From positions 1-64,000 of the forward strand of contig JAUICN010000014.1 of NCBI GenBank assembly GCA_030427835.1: a DNA stretch of 64,000 nt, in the 5' to 3' direction. This document shows, in pieces, positions 38,695 to 49,542 of this stretch (position 1 is its first letter; every line of letters starts with the position of its first letter). A program made the position numbers and the translations under genes. The stretch comes from Polyangia bacterium. Lineage in GTDB: Bacteria > Myxococcota_A > Polyangia > Polyangiales > JAUICN01. The notes below the pieces were generated by a model. It ran no database searches. It saw only the letters and a list, made by a program, of their open reading frames with translations, and had not been told where the DNA came from.

Positions 38695-39270
38695 ATGGGC
38701 CACCAATTCACCACCCTCACCTCCCGCGTCATTCCCCTCCCCGTGGACAACGTGGACACCGACCAAATCATCCCCGCACGATTCCTTAAAGTCACCGACA
38801 AGAATGGGCTCGCCGAACACGCTTTCGCGGATTGGCGCCAGGATCCCGCATTCATCATCAACCAACCTGAAGCACAGGGCTGCACCATCCTACTTGCGGG
38901 AGACAACTTCGGCAGCGGGTCCTCCAGGGAGCACGCGCCCTGGGCACTGACAGCCTGGGGGCTGCGCGCGGTCATCTCCACCCGGTTTGCTGACATCTTC
39001 AAGAGCAACGCCCTCAAAAACGGCCTGCTCCCTGTGGAGGTCTCCCCCGAGGTGCACGCGCAGCTCATGGCTGCCCGTGAACAGAGTGCCTCGGTAGAAA
39101 TTAGCCTGGATCTTGAGAGCCAAACCCTCACCGCACCGGACGGCAGCAAGATCACCTTCGACGTGGATCCCTTCGCCAAGCACTGCCTGCTCAACGGCAT
39201 GGACCAACTCGACTACCTGGTGGCCCACAAGTCAGAAATCGAAGCCTTCGAGGCCCGCACCGGTAGCTAG
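38695..39270 (+). CDS. leuD: Isopropylmalate dehydratase, small subunit
   Basis: The 191-residue swivelling subunit of the LeuCD dehydratase. Key segments are [12 protein letters not shown] and [26 protein letters not shown], the substrate-recognition loop of the family. It starts 60 bp after leuC and its stop lies 2 bp before the cimA ATG, so the three are one transcript. Confidence 0.95.
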   Translation: MGHQFTTLTSRVIPLPVDNVDTDQIIPARFLKVTDKNGLAEHAFADWRQDPAFIINQPEAQGCTILLAGDNFGSGSSREHAPWALTAWGLRAVISTRFADIFKSNALKNGLLPVEVSPEVHAQLMAAREQSASVEISLDLESQTLTAPDGSKITFDVDPFAKHCLLNGMDQLDYLVAHKSEIEAFEARTGS

Positions 39271-39272
39271 CC

Positions 39273-40952
39273 ATGCCCAAGATCCAAATTTACGATACGA
39301 CCCTGCGGGACGGCACCCAGGGCGAGGGGGTTTCCCTCTCCTGCGACGACAAGCTGCGCATTGCCCGAAAATTGGACGAGCTAGGGGTGGATTTCATCGA
39401 AGGTGGTTGGCCCGGGTCCAACCCGAAGGACGCCGAGTTCTTCGAACGGGCAAAGCAGCAGACCTGGAAGCACGCCACCATCACGGCATTCGGTTCCACT
39501 TGCCGCACCGACGTGGCAGCCAAGGACGACACCAACGTGCAAGCATTGCTCGCCTCGGGCACCGAAGTTTGCACCATCTTCGGCAAAAGCTGGATGTTGC
39601 AGGTCACCGACGTGCTGCGCACCACCGCAGAAGAAAACCTGCGCATCATTGAGGAAACCATCCAGCACCTGGTGACTCAGGGCAGGCGCGTCATCTACGA
39701 CGCCGAGCACTTCTTTGACGGCTACCGGGCCGACGCCGACTACGCGCTGCAAACCCTACGTGCCGCCATTCGTGGTGGTGCAGAAACCCTCGTTCTTTGC
39801 GACACCAACGGCGGTTCCCTGCCCTGGCAGGTGGATTCCATTATCCGCGACGTGATTCAAAAAACAAACCACCCCGTGGGCGTACACACCCACGATGACG
39901 CAGGCTGTGGGGTCGCCAACGCCCTTGCCGCCGTACGTGCCGGAGCAAGACATGTGCAGGGAACCATCAACGGCATTGGCGAACGTTGTGGAAACGCGAA
40001 CCTTTGCGCCATTCTCCCCGCGCTGGAGCTCAAACAGGTCATGGATTCCGGGGATACCCTTCACAGCCTTCCCCAGGGGAGCCTCGAGCACCTGACCGCC
40101 ACGGCCCGTTTTGTGACCGAGGTGGCAAACCTCACCCCCAACCGGCAGATGGCCTACGTGGGTCGCAGTGCCTTTGCCCACAAGGGCGGCGTGCACGTGG
40201 CCGCCATGCGCCGTAACGCCGACGCCTACCAACACATCGATCCACAGCTCGTGGGCAATGAAATGCGCGTGGTGGTCAGCGAACTCTCCGGTCGCGGCAA
40301 CGTGTTGAGCAAAGCCGAAGAGCTTGAAATCGATGCAAGCCCAGACGTGGCCCGCCAGGTCGTGGAAGACATCAAGTCCCTGGAAGCCATGGGGTACAGC
40401 TTTGAGGCGGCCGAGGCCTCCATCGCCATGATGGTCCGACGCCGCAACCCGGACTACCAAGCCCCCTTCAGGGTGCTGGACTACAAAGTCACCGTCAGCG
40501 GAAAAGAGGACGGGTCCACCCTAGCGGAAGCGGTTGTCAAAGTGGCCGTGGGCGGTGCCCAGCTCCACACCGCAGCAGAAGGAGATGGCCCCGTGGAAGC
40601 CCTGGACCGGGCCCTGCGCAAGGCCATTCGCCCCGAGTTCCCCCACGTGCGCGAAATCCATCTTACCGACTACAAGGTGCGTATCCTGAACAGCGCCGCA
40701 GGAACGGGCGCCGTCACACGTGTACTCATCGACAGCGCCAGTGGTCCACACTCGGCCTCTTCCCCACACAAGTGGAGCACCGTCGGAGCCTCCGACAACA
40801 TCATCACCGCATCCTGCACGGCCCTCATCGATAGCCTAGAATACGGCCTGTTCATCACCGCAGAATCGAATGGCAATCGCATCGAAGGAACAGGGCAAGC
40901 CGTGCACGAAATGAACTCAGCATTCCCCGAACATTCGCCCAAAACTCAATAA
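39273..40952 (+). CDS. cimA: (R)-Citramalate synthase
   Basis: The 559-residue enzyme condenses pyruvate with acetyl-CoA to citramalate, opening the threonine-independent route to 2-oxobutyrate and isoleucine. It has the LeuA-type barrel ([47 protein letters not shown]) and the long C-terminal regulatory domain. The EGVSLS and THDD variants distinguish the CimA branch from LeuA, and a separate true leuA lies in the same cluster. LeuBCD from the cluster would complete the pathway. Confidence 0.93.
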   Translation: MPKIQIYDTTLRDGTQGEGVSLSCDDKLRIARKLDELGVDFIEGGWPGSNPKDAEFFERAKQQTWKHATITAFGSTCRTDVAAKDDTNVQALLASGTEVCTIFGKSWMLQVTDVLRTTAEENLRIIEETIQHLVTQGRRVIYDAEHFFDGYRADADYALQTLRAAIRGGAETLVLCDTNGGSLPWQVDSIIRDVIQKTNHPVGVHTHDDAGCGVANALAAVRAGARHVQGTINGIGERCGNANLCAILPALELKQVMDSGDTLHSLPQGSLEHLTATARFVTEVANLTPNRQMAYVGRSAFAHKGGVHVAAMRRNADAYQHIDPQLVGNEMRVVVSELSGRGNVLSKAEELEIDASPDVARQVVEDIKSLEAMGYSFEAAEASIAMMVRRRNPDYQAPFRVLDYKVTVSGKEDGSTLAEAVVKVAVGGAQLHTAAEGDGPVEALDRALRKAIRPEFPHVREIHLTDYKVRILNSAAGTGAVTRVLIDSASGPHSASSPHKWSTVGASDNIITASCTALIDSLEYGLFITAESNGNRIEGTGQAVHEMNSAFPEHSPKTQ

Positions 40953-40990
40953 ACACCCCCACACCCAACAAGACACAGAGTACCAAGACC

Positions 40991-42052
40991 ATGAACGCCA
41001 AGATTGTATTGCTCCCCGGAGACGGGATTGGACCCGAAATCGTCACCCAAGCACGCCGCGTGCTTGAAGCCATCGCAAAGAAGCACGGTCACACCTTTGA
41101 GTTCAGCGAACAGCACATCGGTGGAATCGCCATCGACGAAACGGGCAATCCCTTGCCCGATGCCACTCTACAGGCTTGCAAGAACGCAGATGCCGTATTG
41201 CTAGGCGCCGTGGGAGGCCCCAAGTGGGATGATCCCAATGCAAAAGTCCGGCCCGAGCAGGGCCTGCTTGCCATTCGTAAGGCACTGGGCCTCTTTGCCA
41301 ACATTCGCCCGCTCACCATTCACCCGGATCTGGCCGATGCCTCTCCCCTAAAAATGGAACGGCTTACGGGCGTAGATTTGATCGTGGTGCGCGAACTCAC
41401 GGGCGGCATCTACTTTGGCCAACCCCGCACGCGCGACACAAAGGACGGCCACGAACGGGCCATCGACACCATGGAATACAGCCGTCCCGAGGTGGACCGC
41501 ATTGTACGATTGGCCTGCAAAATCGCCATGGGCCGCAGCAAAAAGGTCACCAGCGTAGACAAGGCCAACGTGCTGGAGTCCTCACGGCTCTGGCGCACTG
41601 TGGCCAACGAAGTGGCCGTGGATTTCCCCGAGGTCACCATGGAGCACCAGCTGGTGGATTCCTGCGCCATGCGGCTTATCAGCCACGCCGCCACCTTCGA
41701 CGTGATTGTCACCGGCAACATGTTCGGGGATATTCTCACCGACGAGGCCTCCGTACTCAGCGGATCCCTTGGGCTTCTCCCAAGTGCCTCCCTTAGCGAA
41801 GGAACCCTGGGCCTGTACGAGCCCATCCATGGATCCGCTCCCGACATTGCCGGAAAGGGCATTGCCAACCCCTTGGGTACCATCCTAAGTGCCGCCATGT
41901 TGCTACGCCATTCGCTGAATCTAGAGAACGAAGCCAAGGCCATCGAGGCCGCAGTATTCTCCGCGGTGGCCGAAGGGTCCCGAACCGGGGACCTGGGAGG
42001 CACATTAGGCACCCAGGAAATGGCCGACGCAGTGCTGAACAAACTAAGCTAG
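40991..42052 (+). CDS. leuB: 3-Isopropylmalate dehydrogenase
   Basis: A 353-residue NAD-dependent oxidative decarboxylase acting on 3-isopropylmalate and, in the CimA route, methylmalate. The family blocks [30 protein letters not shown] and the [26 protein letters not shown] plus [14 protein letters not shown] segments are complete. It follows cimA by 38 bp and precedes the malic enzyme gene by 9 bp. Confidence 0.96.
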   Translation: MNAKIVLLPGDGIGPEIVTQARRVLEAIAKKHGHTFEFSEQHIGGIAIDETGNPLPDATLQACKNADAVLLGAVGGPKWDDPNAKVRPEQGLLAIRKALGLFANIRPLTIHPDLADASPLKMERLTGVDLIVVRELTGGIYFGQPRTRDTKDGHERAIDTMEYSRPEVDRIVRLACKIAMGRSKKVTSVDKANVLESSRLWRTVANEVAVDFPEVTMEHQLVDSCAMRLISHAATFDVIVTGNMFGDILTDEASVLSGSLGLLPSASLSEGTLGLYEPIHGSAPDIAGKGIANPLGTILSAAMLLRHSLNLENEAKAIEAAVFSAVAEGSRTGDLGGTLGTQEMADAVLNKLS

Positions 42053-42061
42053 CGCCCAACC

Positions 42062-43783
42062 ATGCGTACCAGCGAATACTTCAACATTTGTCGTGACGAA
42101 AACGGCGAACGCTACATGACCGTCAAGCTTCGGGGCATCGCCCTGTTGCGCCTTGTGCTCACCAACAAGGGCACCGCTTTCCCACTGGATGAACGGCGAG
42201 CGCTCGGGCTCGACGGCCTGCTCCCGCCGCTTGTCAAAACCATCGAGCAGCAACGGGAACGTTGCTACCGCATGTACCAACAGCAACCCACGGACCTGGC
42301 AAAGTACAGTTACCTAAGGGCCCTGCAGGAGCGCAACGAGACCCTTTTCTACGCCCTACTCGAGCACCACATCGAGGAAATGCTACCCATCGTCTACACA
42401 CCCACCGTGGGCGAAGCCGTGCAGAAGTTCAGCTCCATCTACCAGAACCCCCGCGGCATCTCCCTGTCCCCACGCAACATCGATCGAGTCACAGAAGTCC
42501 TACACAACTACCCCATGGAGGATGTGCGCATGATTGTGGTCACGGATTCCTCAGCCATCCTAGGCATCGGTGATCAGGGCTACGGTGGCTTGGCCATTCC
42601 CATTGGCAAGCTTGCCCTCTACACCGTGGCCGGTGGGGTCAGCCCCTTCAATACCATGCCCGTTTCCCTGGACGTGGGCACCGACAGGGATGATCTAAGG
42701 GACGACAACGTCTACCTTGGCGTGCGCGACCCACGGCTCACGGGCGAGGCCTACTTCGATTTTGTGGACGCCTTTGTGGGGGCAGTTCAGGAACGCTGGC
42801 CCGAGGCCGTCATCCAATGGGAAGACCTGGCCAAGGAAACCGCATTCACCGTGCTCGATCGCTATCGTGAAACACTCCCTTCCTTCAACGACGACATCCA
42901 GGGCACCGGCGCCGTGGCGCTCGCTGGCCTCATTAGCGCGTGCAAGGCCAAGGGGGCGCGCTTGCGAGATCAACGCATCGTCATCCACGGGGCAGGTGCA
43001 GGGGGCGCGGGCGTAGCCCTTGCCATTCGCAACGGACTCATGCGCGACGGCCTCAGCGCAGAGGACGCAGCTCACCGTGTGATGGTGCTCGATTCCCGTG
43101 GATTGATCCTGGACGATCGGGCCAAGATCGAAGATTACAAACGCCCACTGGCTCTTCCCCGCGAAACCGTGGCTGACTGGCGCTTCATGGGCGACGCCCC
43201 AGACCTGCTTGAAACCGTGAGGGAAAGCCGCGCCACCGCACTGCTTGGCCTCTCCGGCCGCCCCGGCGCCTTCACCGAAGAAATCGTGCATGCCGTGTGC
43301 AAAAACGATGAACGCCCCGCCATCTTCCCCATGTCCAACCCGACGGCCTCCAGTGAAGCCCACGCCGCCGACGTCATTCGATGGTCGGACGGCAAAGCCC
43401 TGGTGGCCACGGGCAGCCCCTTCGACCCGGTTGAATACAACGGCAAGACCTACCCGATCGGCCAGGGCAACAACGCCTTCATCTTCCCAGGCCTAGGCTT
43501 TGGCGCCATCGTCTGCAACGCCCGTAAAATCACCGACAACATGGTGCATGCGTCCGCTGTCGCCCTCGCAGACTACACCGAGCAACACCACCTCAAGAAC
43601 GGCCTCATCTACCCCCCCATCGACGAACTGCAGCAGGCCTCACGCCTCGTCACAAAGCGAGTCATCGAACAGGCCCAAAAAGACGGCGTCGCCGGCAACT
43701 TGCTGATGGCAGAAAAGGACATCGACCAAAACATCGACGCCCACTTCTTCCACCCCCAATACCTACGCTTCGTTGCGGAGTAG
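42062..43783 (+). CDS. maeA: NAD-type malic enzyme
   Basis: The 573-residue enzyme oxidatively decarboxylates malate to pyruvate. It has the long eukaryote/SfcA-type architecture: YTPTVGEAVQKFSSIYQNPRGISLS, VVTDSSAILGIGDQGYGG, FNDDIQGTGAVALAGL with metal ligands, and the nucleotide motif HGAGAGGAGVALAI. The position 9 bp after leuB makes it the last gene of the branched-chain cluster, where it would generate the pyruvate used by IlvB and CimA. Whether it prefers NAD or NADP cannot be told for certain. Confidence 0.92.
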   Translation: MRTSEYFNICRDENGERYMTVKLRGIALLRLVLTNKGTAFPLDERRALGLDGLLPPLVKTIEQQRERCYRMYQQQPTDLAKYSYLRALQERNETLFYALLEHHIEEMLPIVYTPTVGEAVQKFSSIYQNPRGISLSPRNIDRVTEVLHNYPMEDVRMIVVTDSSAILGIGDQGYGGLAIPIGKLALYTVAGGVSPFNTMPVSLDVGTDRDDLRDDNVYLGVRDPRLTGEAYFDFVDAFVGAVQERWPEAVIQWEDLAKETAFTVLDRYRETLPSFNDDIQGTGAVALAGLISACKAKGARLRDQRIVIHGAGAGGAGVALAIRNGLMRDGLSAEDAAHRVMVLDSRGLILDDRAKIEDYKRPLALPRETVADWRFMGDAPDLLETVRESRATALLGLSGRPGAFTEEIVHAVCKNDERPAIFPMSNPTASSEAHAADVIRWSDGKALVATGSPFDPVEYNGKTYPIGQGNNAFIFPGLGFGAIVCNARKITDNMVHASAVALADYTEQHHLKNGLIYPPIDELQQASRLVTKRVIEQAQKDGVAGNLLMAEKDIDQNIDAHFFHPQYLRFVAE

Positions 43784-43847
43784 CCTACCTGCAAAGCCCT
43801 GCATTTCAGAACACAAGCAATTTCAACGATGTAGCGAGGCGTTTTCT

Positions 43848-43877
43848 TGCAAATTGCAAATCGATTTGCAATTTGCA
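43848..43877. promoter_or_regulatory. Perfect 30-bp palindrome of TGCAAAT heptamers
   Basis: The structure is (TGCAAAT)2-CG-(ATTTGCA)2, an exact palindrome made of two tandem heptamers on each side. It lies 65 bp past the malic enzyme stop and 28 bp from the stop of the convergent PIN-domain gene. It has no T-run on either side, so it may be a protein-binding site or an RNA structure ending both transcripts. Confidence 0.7.
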
Positions 43878-43904
43878 TAAAAACTTATCGAGAGTCAGGC
43901 CCAT

Positions 43905-44291
43905 CTACCAAAGAACTTCGACGTCGTAATTTTGGTAGGCCCCATCGGACGTGATGATGGGGAGGTGTTCGGATTGGGCCTGGGCGATGAGCATGCGGTC
44001 GAAGGGGTCACGGTGGTGCATGGGCAACGTGCTGACCTGCAAGGCGTGGGCGGGTTGCACGGCAATCCCATCCGTTCGGGTGCGCGTCATGCGTGAGGGC
44101 ACGTAGTCCCGCACGTCCGTGGGCAGCTTCAACTTCCCCAGGCGCGCCTTGATGGAAATCTCCCAAATGCTTGCGGCGGACAGCAAAAGTTTGTTCGAGG
44201 GATCGACCAGCAATCCCTTCACACGTTCACTGAGTTTCTCAGGGTGCATCAGCATCCACAACCACACGTGAGTATCCAACAAGTAAGTCAT
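43905..44291 (-). CDS. PIN-domain toxin (VapC-like)
   Basis: A 128-residue predicted RNase. It opens YLLDTHVWLW with the first catalytic Asp; Glu in SAASIWEISIKARLGKL and the Asp pair in HHRDPFDRMLIAQAQ and IITSDGAY complete the PIN active site. This is the HicA-unrelated, Phd-partnered PIN subgroup. It overlaps the antitoxin gene by 4 bp, so translation is coupled and antitoxin is made first. Confidence 0.9.
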   Translation of the reverse strand: MTYLLDTHVWLWMLMHPEKLSERVKGLLVDPSNKLLLSAASIWEISIKARLGKLKLPTDVRDYVPSRMTRTRTDGIAVQPAHALQVSTLPMHHRDPFDRMLIAQAQSEHLPIITSDGAYQNYDVEVLW

Positions 44292-44554
44292 GGGCGTGAA
44301 CCAGAATCATTTGGATCAAGTGACCCTGCTTCAAAGTCCTGAAGTACCTCACCACCAAGCGGCTCCAAAAACGCATCCATCACCGTGCCCTGACCCGCGT
44401 CCTCGCCAAGCACCCTCGGACGTGAAACCGATTCCGCCGGCACCAATCGCGCCACTGGGTTACCCGATCGCGCAATCACCACAGCCTCACCCGTGGCCAC
44501 CCGCCGCAACAACTCCGAAAAATGTGTCTTCGCGTAATGAACATTCACCTGCAT
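44288..44554 (-). CDS. Phd/YefM-type antitoxin
   Basis: An 88-residue DNA-binding antitoxin. MQVNVHYAKTHFSELLRRVATGEAVVIARSGNPVARLVP is the standard Phd/YefM domain; the C-terminal half, which should neutralise the toxin, is acidic and flexible. The ATG at 44554 follows GGGGGTG. Tandem dyads lie directly upstream and are a likely autoregulatory operator. Confidence 0.88.
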   Translation of the reverse strand: MQVNVHYAKTHFSELLRRVATGEAVVIARSGNPVARLVPAESVSRPRVLGEDAGQGTVMDAFLEPLGGEVLQDFEAGSLDPNDSGSRP

Positions 44555-44569
44555 CACCCCCAAAAAATA

Positions 44570-44599
44570 GACTAAGTCATAGACTAAGTCCATACGTAT
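44570..44599. promoter_or_regulatory. Likely operator of the toxin-antitoxin pair
   Basis: Two copies of the dyad GACTAAGTC start at 44570 and 44582, 12 bp apart, followed by the perfect palindrome ATACGTAT at 44592-44599. They lie 16-45 bp upstream of the antitoxin start, where Phd-family proteins bind to repress their own promoter. The remaining ~115 bp up to the metH stop show nothing else. Confidence 0.55.
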
Positions 44600-44716
44600 T
44601 GGATTCCTACCCCAATGAATGCAAGCCACGCACCGAGCTACAATCAAATAATTTCAGTAACTTAAACAGTCTCAGGCTGCAATTCCGCCAATCACCGCCG
44701 GCGCCCACCGATACTC

Positions 44717-47700
44717 TTAGAGATTACTTGCGAGCCACTTGCGGGTTTCGTCGATGGTAGCTCCGGTGCGGCGGGCGTAGTCTTGCACCTGATCGTCACC
44801 CAGTTTGCCCACGGTAAAGTAGCGAGACTTGGGGTGAGCGAAGTAGAGGCCACTCACGCTTGCGGCGGGGGTCATGGCAAGGCTCTCGGTGAGCTCCATG
44901 CCCTGGGATCGTGCATTGAGAAGATCAAAGAGCTTGGCCTTCTCCCTGTGATCCGGACAGGCCGGGTACCCAAGGGCCGGGCGAATACCCCGGTACTTCT
45001 CCGCAAGAAGCTCCTCGAGAGAAAGGTTTTCCTCCTGGCCGTACCCCCATTGCGCACGTACCCGTTGGTGCATGTATTCTGCAAAAGCCTCGGCCAATCG
45101 ATCCGCCAGGGCCTTCACCATGATGGCCTGGTAGTCGTCGTGCTCCCGTTCAAACCTGGCAGCAGCTTCGTCCGCGCCTAGCCCCGCAGTTACCGCAAAG
45201 CCGCCGATATGATCTACAACACCAGATTCCACCGGAGCCACAAAATCCGACAAACAAAAATAGGGCTCCTCCCCCGCCTTTACAGACTGCTGCCTCAGCA
45301 TGTGAAAACGATCCAACTCCGCAGATCGCTGCCCATCCTTCCAAAGCACAATATCGTCACCATCCCGGTTGGCATGCCAAAACCCGTAGGTCCCGCGCAG
45401 CTGCAACCATTGTCCACCGACGATCTGATCCAGAAGCTTACGGCCGTTGTCGAACAGCTCCCGGGCAGCTTCTCCCCGCTCTGGATGTTTCAAGATGGCG
45501 GGGTACTTCCCCTTAATGCCCCAAGAGGTGAAGAAAAACGTCCAGTCTATGATTTCTGCGAGGCTCTCGAGTGAAACGTCCTCTACCACACGCACGCCCG
45601 TAAACTCTGGCTGGGCGATTTCTACCGAACTCCAACCCTCACCACGATCCCCCTGAAAGCCGTGTTCCCTCGCTTCCGCCAATGACAACATGGGCCTATC
45701 CTTCTTGGCTGCAAACAACCTGCGAAGTCGCTCCTGTTCCACCCGGTTCTTGGCATCAAACGTTTCACGTTGGCTATCGCTCTTAAGCGCAGACACCACG
45801 CCCACCACACGGGAGGCATCCAACACGTGCACCACGCTCTGTTCGTACTCGGGTGCCACTTTCACAGCGGTGTGCTGCCGGCTCGTGGTCGCACCACCGA
45901 TAAGCAAGGGCACATCAAAATCCTGGCGCTTCATTTCCTTGGCCACATGCACCATCTCATCCAGGGAGGGCGTGATAAGCCCGCTCAGGCCAATGATGTC
46001 GCACCCCTGATCCTTTGCCGTTTCAAGAATTTTTGCGGCCGGCACCATCACCCCCAGGTCCACCACCTCATAGTTGTTGCAACCCAGCACCACCCCCACG
46101 ATGTTCTTACCAATGTCGTGCACATCGCCCTTCACCGTGGCCAACAGGATCTTGCCCTTGGCCTTTGGAAGTTGCTTTAAGCCATCCTTCTCTGCTTCCA
46201 TGAAAGGTGTCAGGTAGGCCACCGCCCGCTTCATGACCCGTGCACTCTTCACCACCTGGGGAAGAAACATCTTGCCCTCCCCAAACAGATCACCCACCAC
46301 CTTCATGCCGTCCATGAGTGGCCCCTCGATCACGTGAAGCGGGCGTTCCGCCTTTTGCCGCGCCTCTTCCGTATCCTCCTCGATAAAATCCACCACCCCT
46401 TTGACAAGCGCATGGGTCAACCGTTTCTCAACGGTCGTCTCCCGCCAGCTCAGATCATCCACCCGTTTCTTGCCAGAACCCTTGACCTGGTCTGCCAACG
46501 TCACCAGCCGTTCGGTGGCGTCAGGCCGGCGGTTCAGGATCACATCCTCCACATGTTCCCGAAGGTTCTTGTCGATCTCCTCGTACACCCCCAACTGCCC
46601 TGCATTCACGATACCCATGTCCATGCCCGCACGGATCGCGTGGTACAGAAACACGGTGTGCATGGCCTCACGCACAAGATCGTTGCCGCGAAATGAGAAG
46701 CTCAAATTGCTCACACCACCACTGATCAGTGCTCCGGGGCATTGCTCCTTGATAAGGCCAGCCGCCTGGATGAACTCCACCCCGAAGTTGTTGTGTTCCT
46801 CAATCCCCGTCGCCACCGCCAACACGTTCGGGTCAAAGATAATGTCGCACCCCTCAAACCCCGCTCGCCCGGTCAGCAAATCGTAGGCGCGCTTACAGAT
46901 CGCCACCTTTCGTTCTGCAGTTTCCGCCTGGCCCTGTTCATCAAAGGCCATCACCACCACAGCCGCACCGTACCGTTTAGCAATACCCGCCCGTTCCAGA
47001 AACTCCGCCTCCCCCTCCTTGAGGCTAATGGAGTTCACAATGGCACGCCCCTGCACGCACTTGAGACCCGCCTCAATGACGGACCACTTGGAACTGTCGA
47101 TCATGATGGGAATGCGTGAAATCTCTGGCTCGGACGCAATGAGATTCAGAAACGTCGTCATTACCGTTTCGGAATCGAGCAAACCCTCGTCCATGTTCAC
47201 GTCCAACACGTTGGCGCCACCGCGCACCTGGTGAAGCGCCACGTCCAATGCTTCGTTGTAGTTCCCTTCCTTGATAAGGCGCATGAACTTCCGGGATCCG
47301 GTCACGTTCGTGCGCTCCCCAATCATGGAAAAATTGGACTGATCGGTGATCTGAAACACCTCCAACCCGGAGTACTCTGCCTTCGCTTTTTTGGGAGCTC
47401 CGTCCACCACCCGCGGTTCCAGATCCCGCGTGGCCTTGCCCACCGCACGGATGTGATCTGGCGTGGTCCCGCAACAGCCCCCCACCAGGTTCACAAAACC
47501 CGCCCGGCCAAACTCCCCAAGCAACGCACCCATTTCGTCCGGCGTCTGGTCGTACTCCCCAAAGGCATTGGGCAACCCGGCGTTCGGGTAGCAGCTGATC
47601 AGCGATTCGGACAACCCCGAGAGTTCTTCAATATGGGGGCGCATTTCCTCGGCTCCAAGGGCGCAGTTGGCACCCACGAACAGCGGTTTCGCATGGGCCA

Positions 47701-48430
47701 CCGAGCGCCAGAAGGCACCCACCGTTTGGCCCGAAAGCGTACGACCACTCCGGTCCGTAATCGTCACCGAGATGATTAGCGGAAGCCGCTTCCCCTTCTC
47801 CTCGAACACCCGTTCCGTCGCCACAAGGGCTGCCTTGGCGTTCAATGTATCGAAAATGGTCTCCAACAACAGAAGGTCCACGCCGCCTTCCATCAAACCG
47901 CGCACCTGTTGCGCGTAGGCATCACATACCTGATCAAACGTGACCGCCCGAAACCCAGGGTCGTTCACGTCGGGCGACAAACTCAGCGTTCGGTTCATGG
48001 GCCCCATGGCGCCTGCCACAAAACGGGGTTTGTCCGGGTTCTGGTCCGTAAACCGATCGGCCACCTCCCGTGCAATCTGGGCCGCCGCCACATTGATATC
48101 CGTCACCACCGACTCAAGCCCATAGTCCGCCTGGGCCACCGTGGTGGCCGAGAACGTATTGGTTTCAATGAGGTCCGCCCCGGCTTGCAGGTATTCGCCA
48201 TGGATGCTCGAAATCACATCCGGCCGGGTCAACACCAACAGATCGCTGTTACCCTTCAAATCCACCGGGTGATCCGCAAACCGCTGGCCCCGGTAATCCC
48301 CGTCGGTCACCCCATGACGCTGGATCATGGTTCCCATGGCGCCGTCCAACAACAGGATGCGCTGACGGGCAATGTCCCGAAGGTGCTTGGCCACGGGGGT
48401 TTCAAGGGGTGGATCTGTCACGGTAGACAT
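44717..48430 (-). CDS. metH: Cobalamin-dependent methionine synthase
   Basis: A full-length 1237-residue enzyme that transfers the methyl group of methyl-tetrahydrofolate to homocysteine through cobalamin. Modules in order: homocysteine domain (~20-340, zinc Cys in GANCALG and GGCCGTTP), pterin domain (~360-640, [14 protein letters not shown]), cap (~660-750), B12 domain with the cobalt-ligand motif DVHDIG (~767) and the SAM-binding reactivation domain (~920-1237). I found no convincing cobalamin or SAH riboswitch in the ~110 bp upstream. It diverges from the lipoprotein gene at 48554. Confidence 0.97.
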   Translation of the reverse strand: MSTVTDPPLETPVAKHLRDIARQRILLLDGAMGTMIQRHGVTDGDYRGQRFADHPVDLKGNSDLLVLTRPDVISSIHGEYLQAGADLIETNTFSATTVAQADYGLESVVTDINVAAAQIAREVADRFTDQNPDKPRFVAGAMGPMNRTLSLSPDVNDPGFRAVTFDQVCDAYAQQVRGLMEGGVDLLLLETIFDTLNAKAALVATERVFEEKGKRLPLIISVTITDRSGRTLSGQTVGAFWRSVAHAKPLFVGANCALGAEEMRPHIEELSGLSESLISCYPNAGLPNAFGEYDQTPDEMGALLGEFGRAGFVNLVGGCCGTTPDHIRAVGKATRDLEPRVVDGAPKKAKAEYSGLEVFQITDQSNFSMIGERTNVTGSRKFMRLIKEGNYNEALDVALHQVRGGANVLDVNMDEGLLDSETVMTTFLNLIASEPEISRIPIMIDSSKWSVIEAGLKCVQGRAIVNSISLKEGEAEFLERAGIAKRYGAAVVVMAFDEQGQAETAERKVAICKRAYDLLTGRAGFEGCDIIFDPNVLAVATGIEEHNNFGVEFIQAAGLIKEQCPGALISGGVSNLSFSFRGNDLVREAMHTVFLYHAIRAGMDMGIVNAGQLGVYEEIDKNLREHVEDVILNRRPDATERLVTLADQVKGSGKKRVDDLSWRETTVEKRLTHALVKGVVDFIEEDTEEARQKAERPLHVIEGPLMDGMKVVGDLFGEGKMFLPQVVKSARVMKRAVAYLTPFMEAEKDGLKQLPKAKGKILLATVKGDVHDIGKNIVGVVLGCNNYEVVDLGVMVPAAKILETAKDQGCDIIGLSGLITPSLDEMVHVAKEMKRQDFDVPLLIGGATTSRQHTAVKVAPEYEQSVVHVLDASRVVGVVSALKSDSQRETFDAKNRVEQERLRRLFAAKKDRPMLSLAEAREHGFQGDRGEGWSSVEIAQPEFTGVRVVEDVSLESLAEIIDWTFFFTSWGIKGKYPAILKHPERGEAARELFDNGRKLLDQIVGGQWLQLRGTYGFWHANRDGDDIVLWKDGQRSAELDRFHMLRQQSVKAGEEPYFCLSDFVAPVESGVVDHIGGFAVTAGLGADEAAARFEREHDDYQAIMVKALADRLAEAFAEYMHQRVRAQWGYGQEENLSLEELLAEKYRGIRPALGYPACPDHREKAKLFDLLNARSQGMELTESLAMTPAASVSGLYFAHPKSRYFTVGKLGDDQVQDYARRTGATIDETRKWLASNL

Positions 48431-48553
48431 AGCCCTGGGGTTCTAAAGCCAACACCCCTGCCAGGCCACTCCTTTCACCCGATTCAAACAGCGTACGATC
48501 CCCACGGAGAATCGACTTGAGAGCGGTGGGTCGACACCCTAGTGTCGGCCCCC

Positions 48554-49525
48554 ATGAGCAAGCTGTACTACCCCCACCGATCATCCTTCCGTACCACTCA
48601 CCCCAGGCAAGCCTGGCGAGTTCCAACAACCGTTGTTGCCTTTTGCCTGCTGCAGTTCGGATGCGCCTCCTACACCAGTGCCCCCCTAGACAACGGGCCC
48701 ACACCTAAATTCGGGCACGATCCCTTCGAAGCAAGCACCGAGACAACCTCGGAGGCCGGTTTCAAATTCGACCCCCACTGGAAGAAACACCGCCAATGCC
48801 ACATGGGCGAACATATCGGCGATCCTCCCAAGACTCCCGTCTACCGCCCCAGTCGCCAGGTGGAACAGTTTCGTATTCATTGGAATCAGGAGGACCATCC
48901 ATCCCACACCTGGGTATTCTCTAGGGAGATCGTTGCAAAGTACGGCTCCCGCGTGGGCCAGGGCCTCTGGCTGAAGCGCCTTTCAAACTCCGAAAAAGAC
49001 AGCGGTTGTGGCACATTCGTGGGCAACCACGAAGACGCGGTCACCCTGTGGCTTTCGCAGATTGCCGCCCTGTGGAACACCCATTCCATTTCCTGGGAGG
49101 AGGACAAGCGAAGCAGAACGCTCCTACGGATCGCCAATCGCCTGATGGGAAAACCGCACCGCACCCGAGAAACCATACCCTCCGAAGATCAGATCCGTAC
49201 CGCCGCAGAGGCCACATTCCTACTCGTGGCCACCATCGCCTCCGTCTGCCCTATTGTGGATCCAGCCACACACCCGGATGCCTCCCAACCCGAGGGCTGC
49301 GTTTGTTGGCGAGCATCCATCCCCAGGGTTGCAGCCGAATGGCTACACAATCCGGATCTCGAGCAGTCCTGCGAACAGATCCTCTACCAGATTCGACGGC
49401 ACTGCGTACTCACGTTCCCCAACGGGCAACAATCCGGGGTTGCACCAGAGCCCACCGCCGAGTGCGTTTGGCCCAGCACCGGTGGCCCACCCGCACCGGC
49501 CGTACCGGAACGGACGAGCCAGTAA
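48554..49525 (+). CDS. Predicted lipoprotein, distant relative of the pseudoprotease family
   Basis: A 323-residue lipoprotein from ATG 48554, signal peptide ending LLQFGC. Parts follow the order seen in the 30539-32521 protein without its trypsin-like middle: an N-terminal Cys-GE segment, then GCGTF before a Leu/Trp helix (compare PCGSF there), and a C-terminal CP...C-x-C block (GCVCW; compare NCTCHH). Identity is low, so the relationship is suggestive only. It is convergent with the rhodanese gene. Confidence 0.7.
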   Translation: MSKLYYPHRSSFRTTHPRQAWRVPTTVVAFCLLQFGCASYTSAPLDNGPTPKFGHDPFEASTETTSEAGFKFDPHWKKHRQCHMGEHIGDPPKTPVYRPSRQVEQFRIHWNQEDHPSHTWVFSREIVAKYGSRVGQGLWLKRLSNSEKDSGCGTFVGNHEDAVTLWLSQIAALWNTHSISWEEDKRSRTLLRIANRLMGKPHRTRETIPSEDQIRTAAEATFLLVATIASVCPIVDPATHPDASQPEGCVCWRASIPRVAAEWLHNPDLEQSCEQILYQIRRHCVLTFPNGQQSGVAPEPTAECVWPSTGGPPAPAVPERTSQ

Positions 49526-49542
49526 ACATTGGACCGTAGCCG

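Noticed and set aside
37180-38865. 561-codon open frame antisense to leuC
   Set aside because: It mirrors a highly conserved gene with strong third-position GC bias, which keeps antisense frames open; no family motif, only low-complexity Gly/Val/His composition.
48431-48553. Cobalamin or SAH riboswitch upstream of metH
   Set aside because: The spacer lacks the conserved B12-box or SAH core and is too short for a B12 riboswitch with an expression platform.
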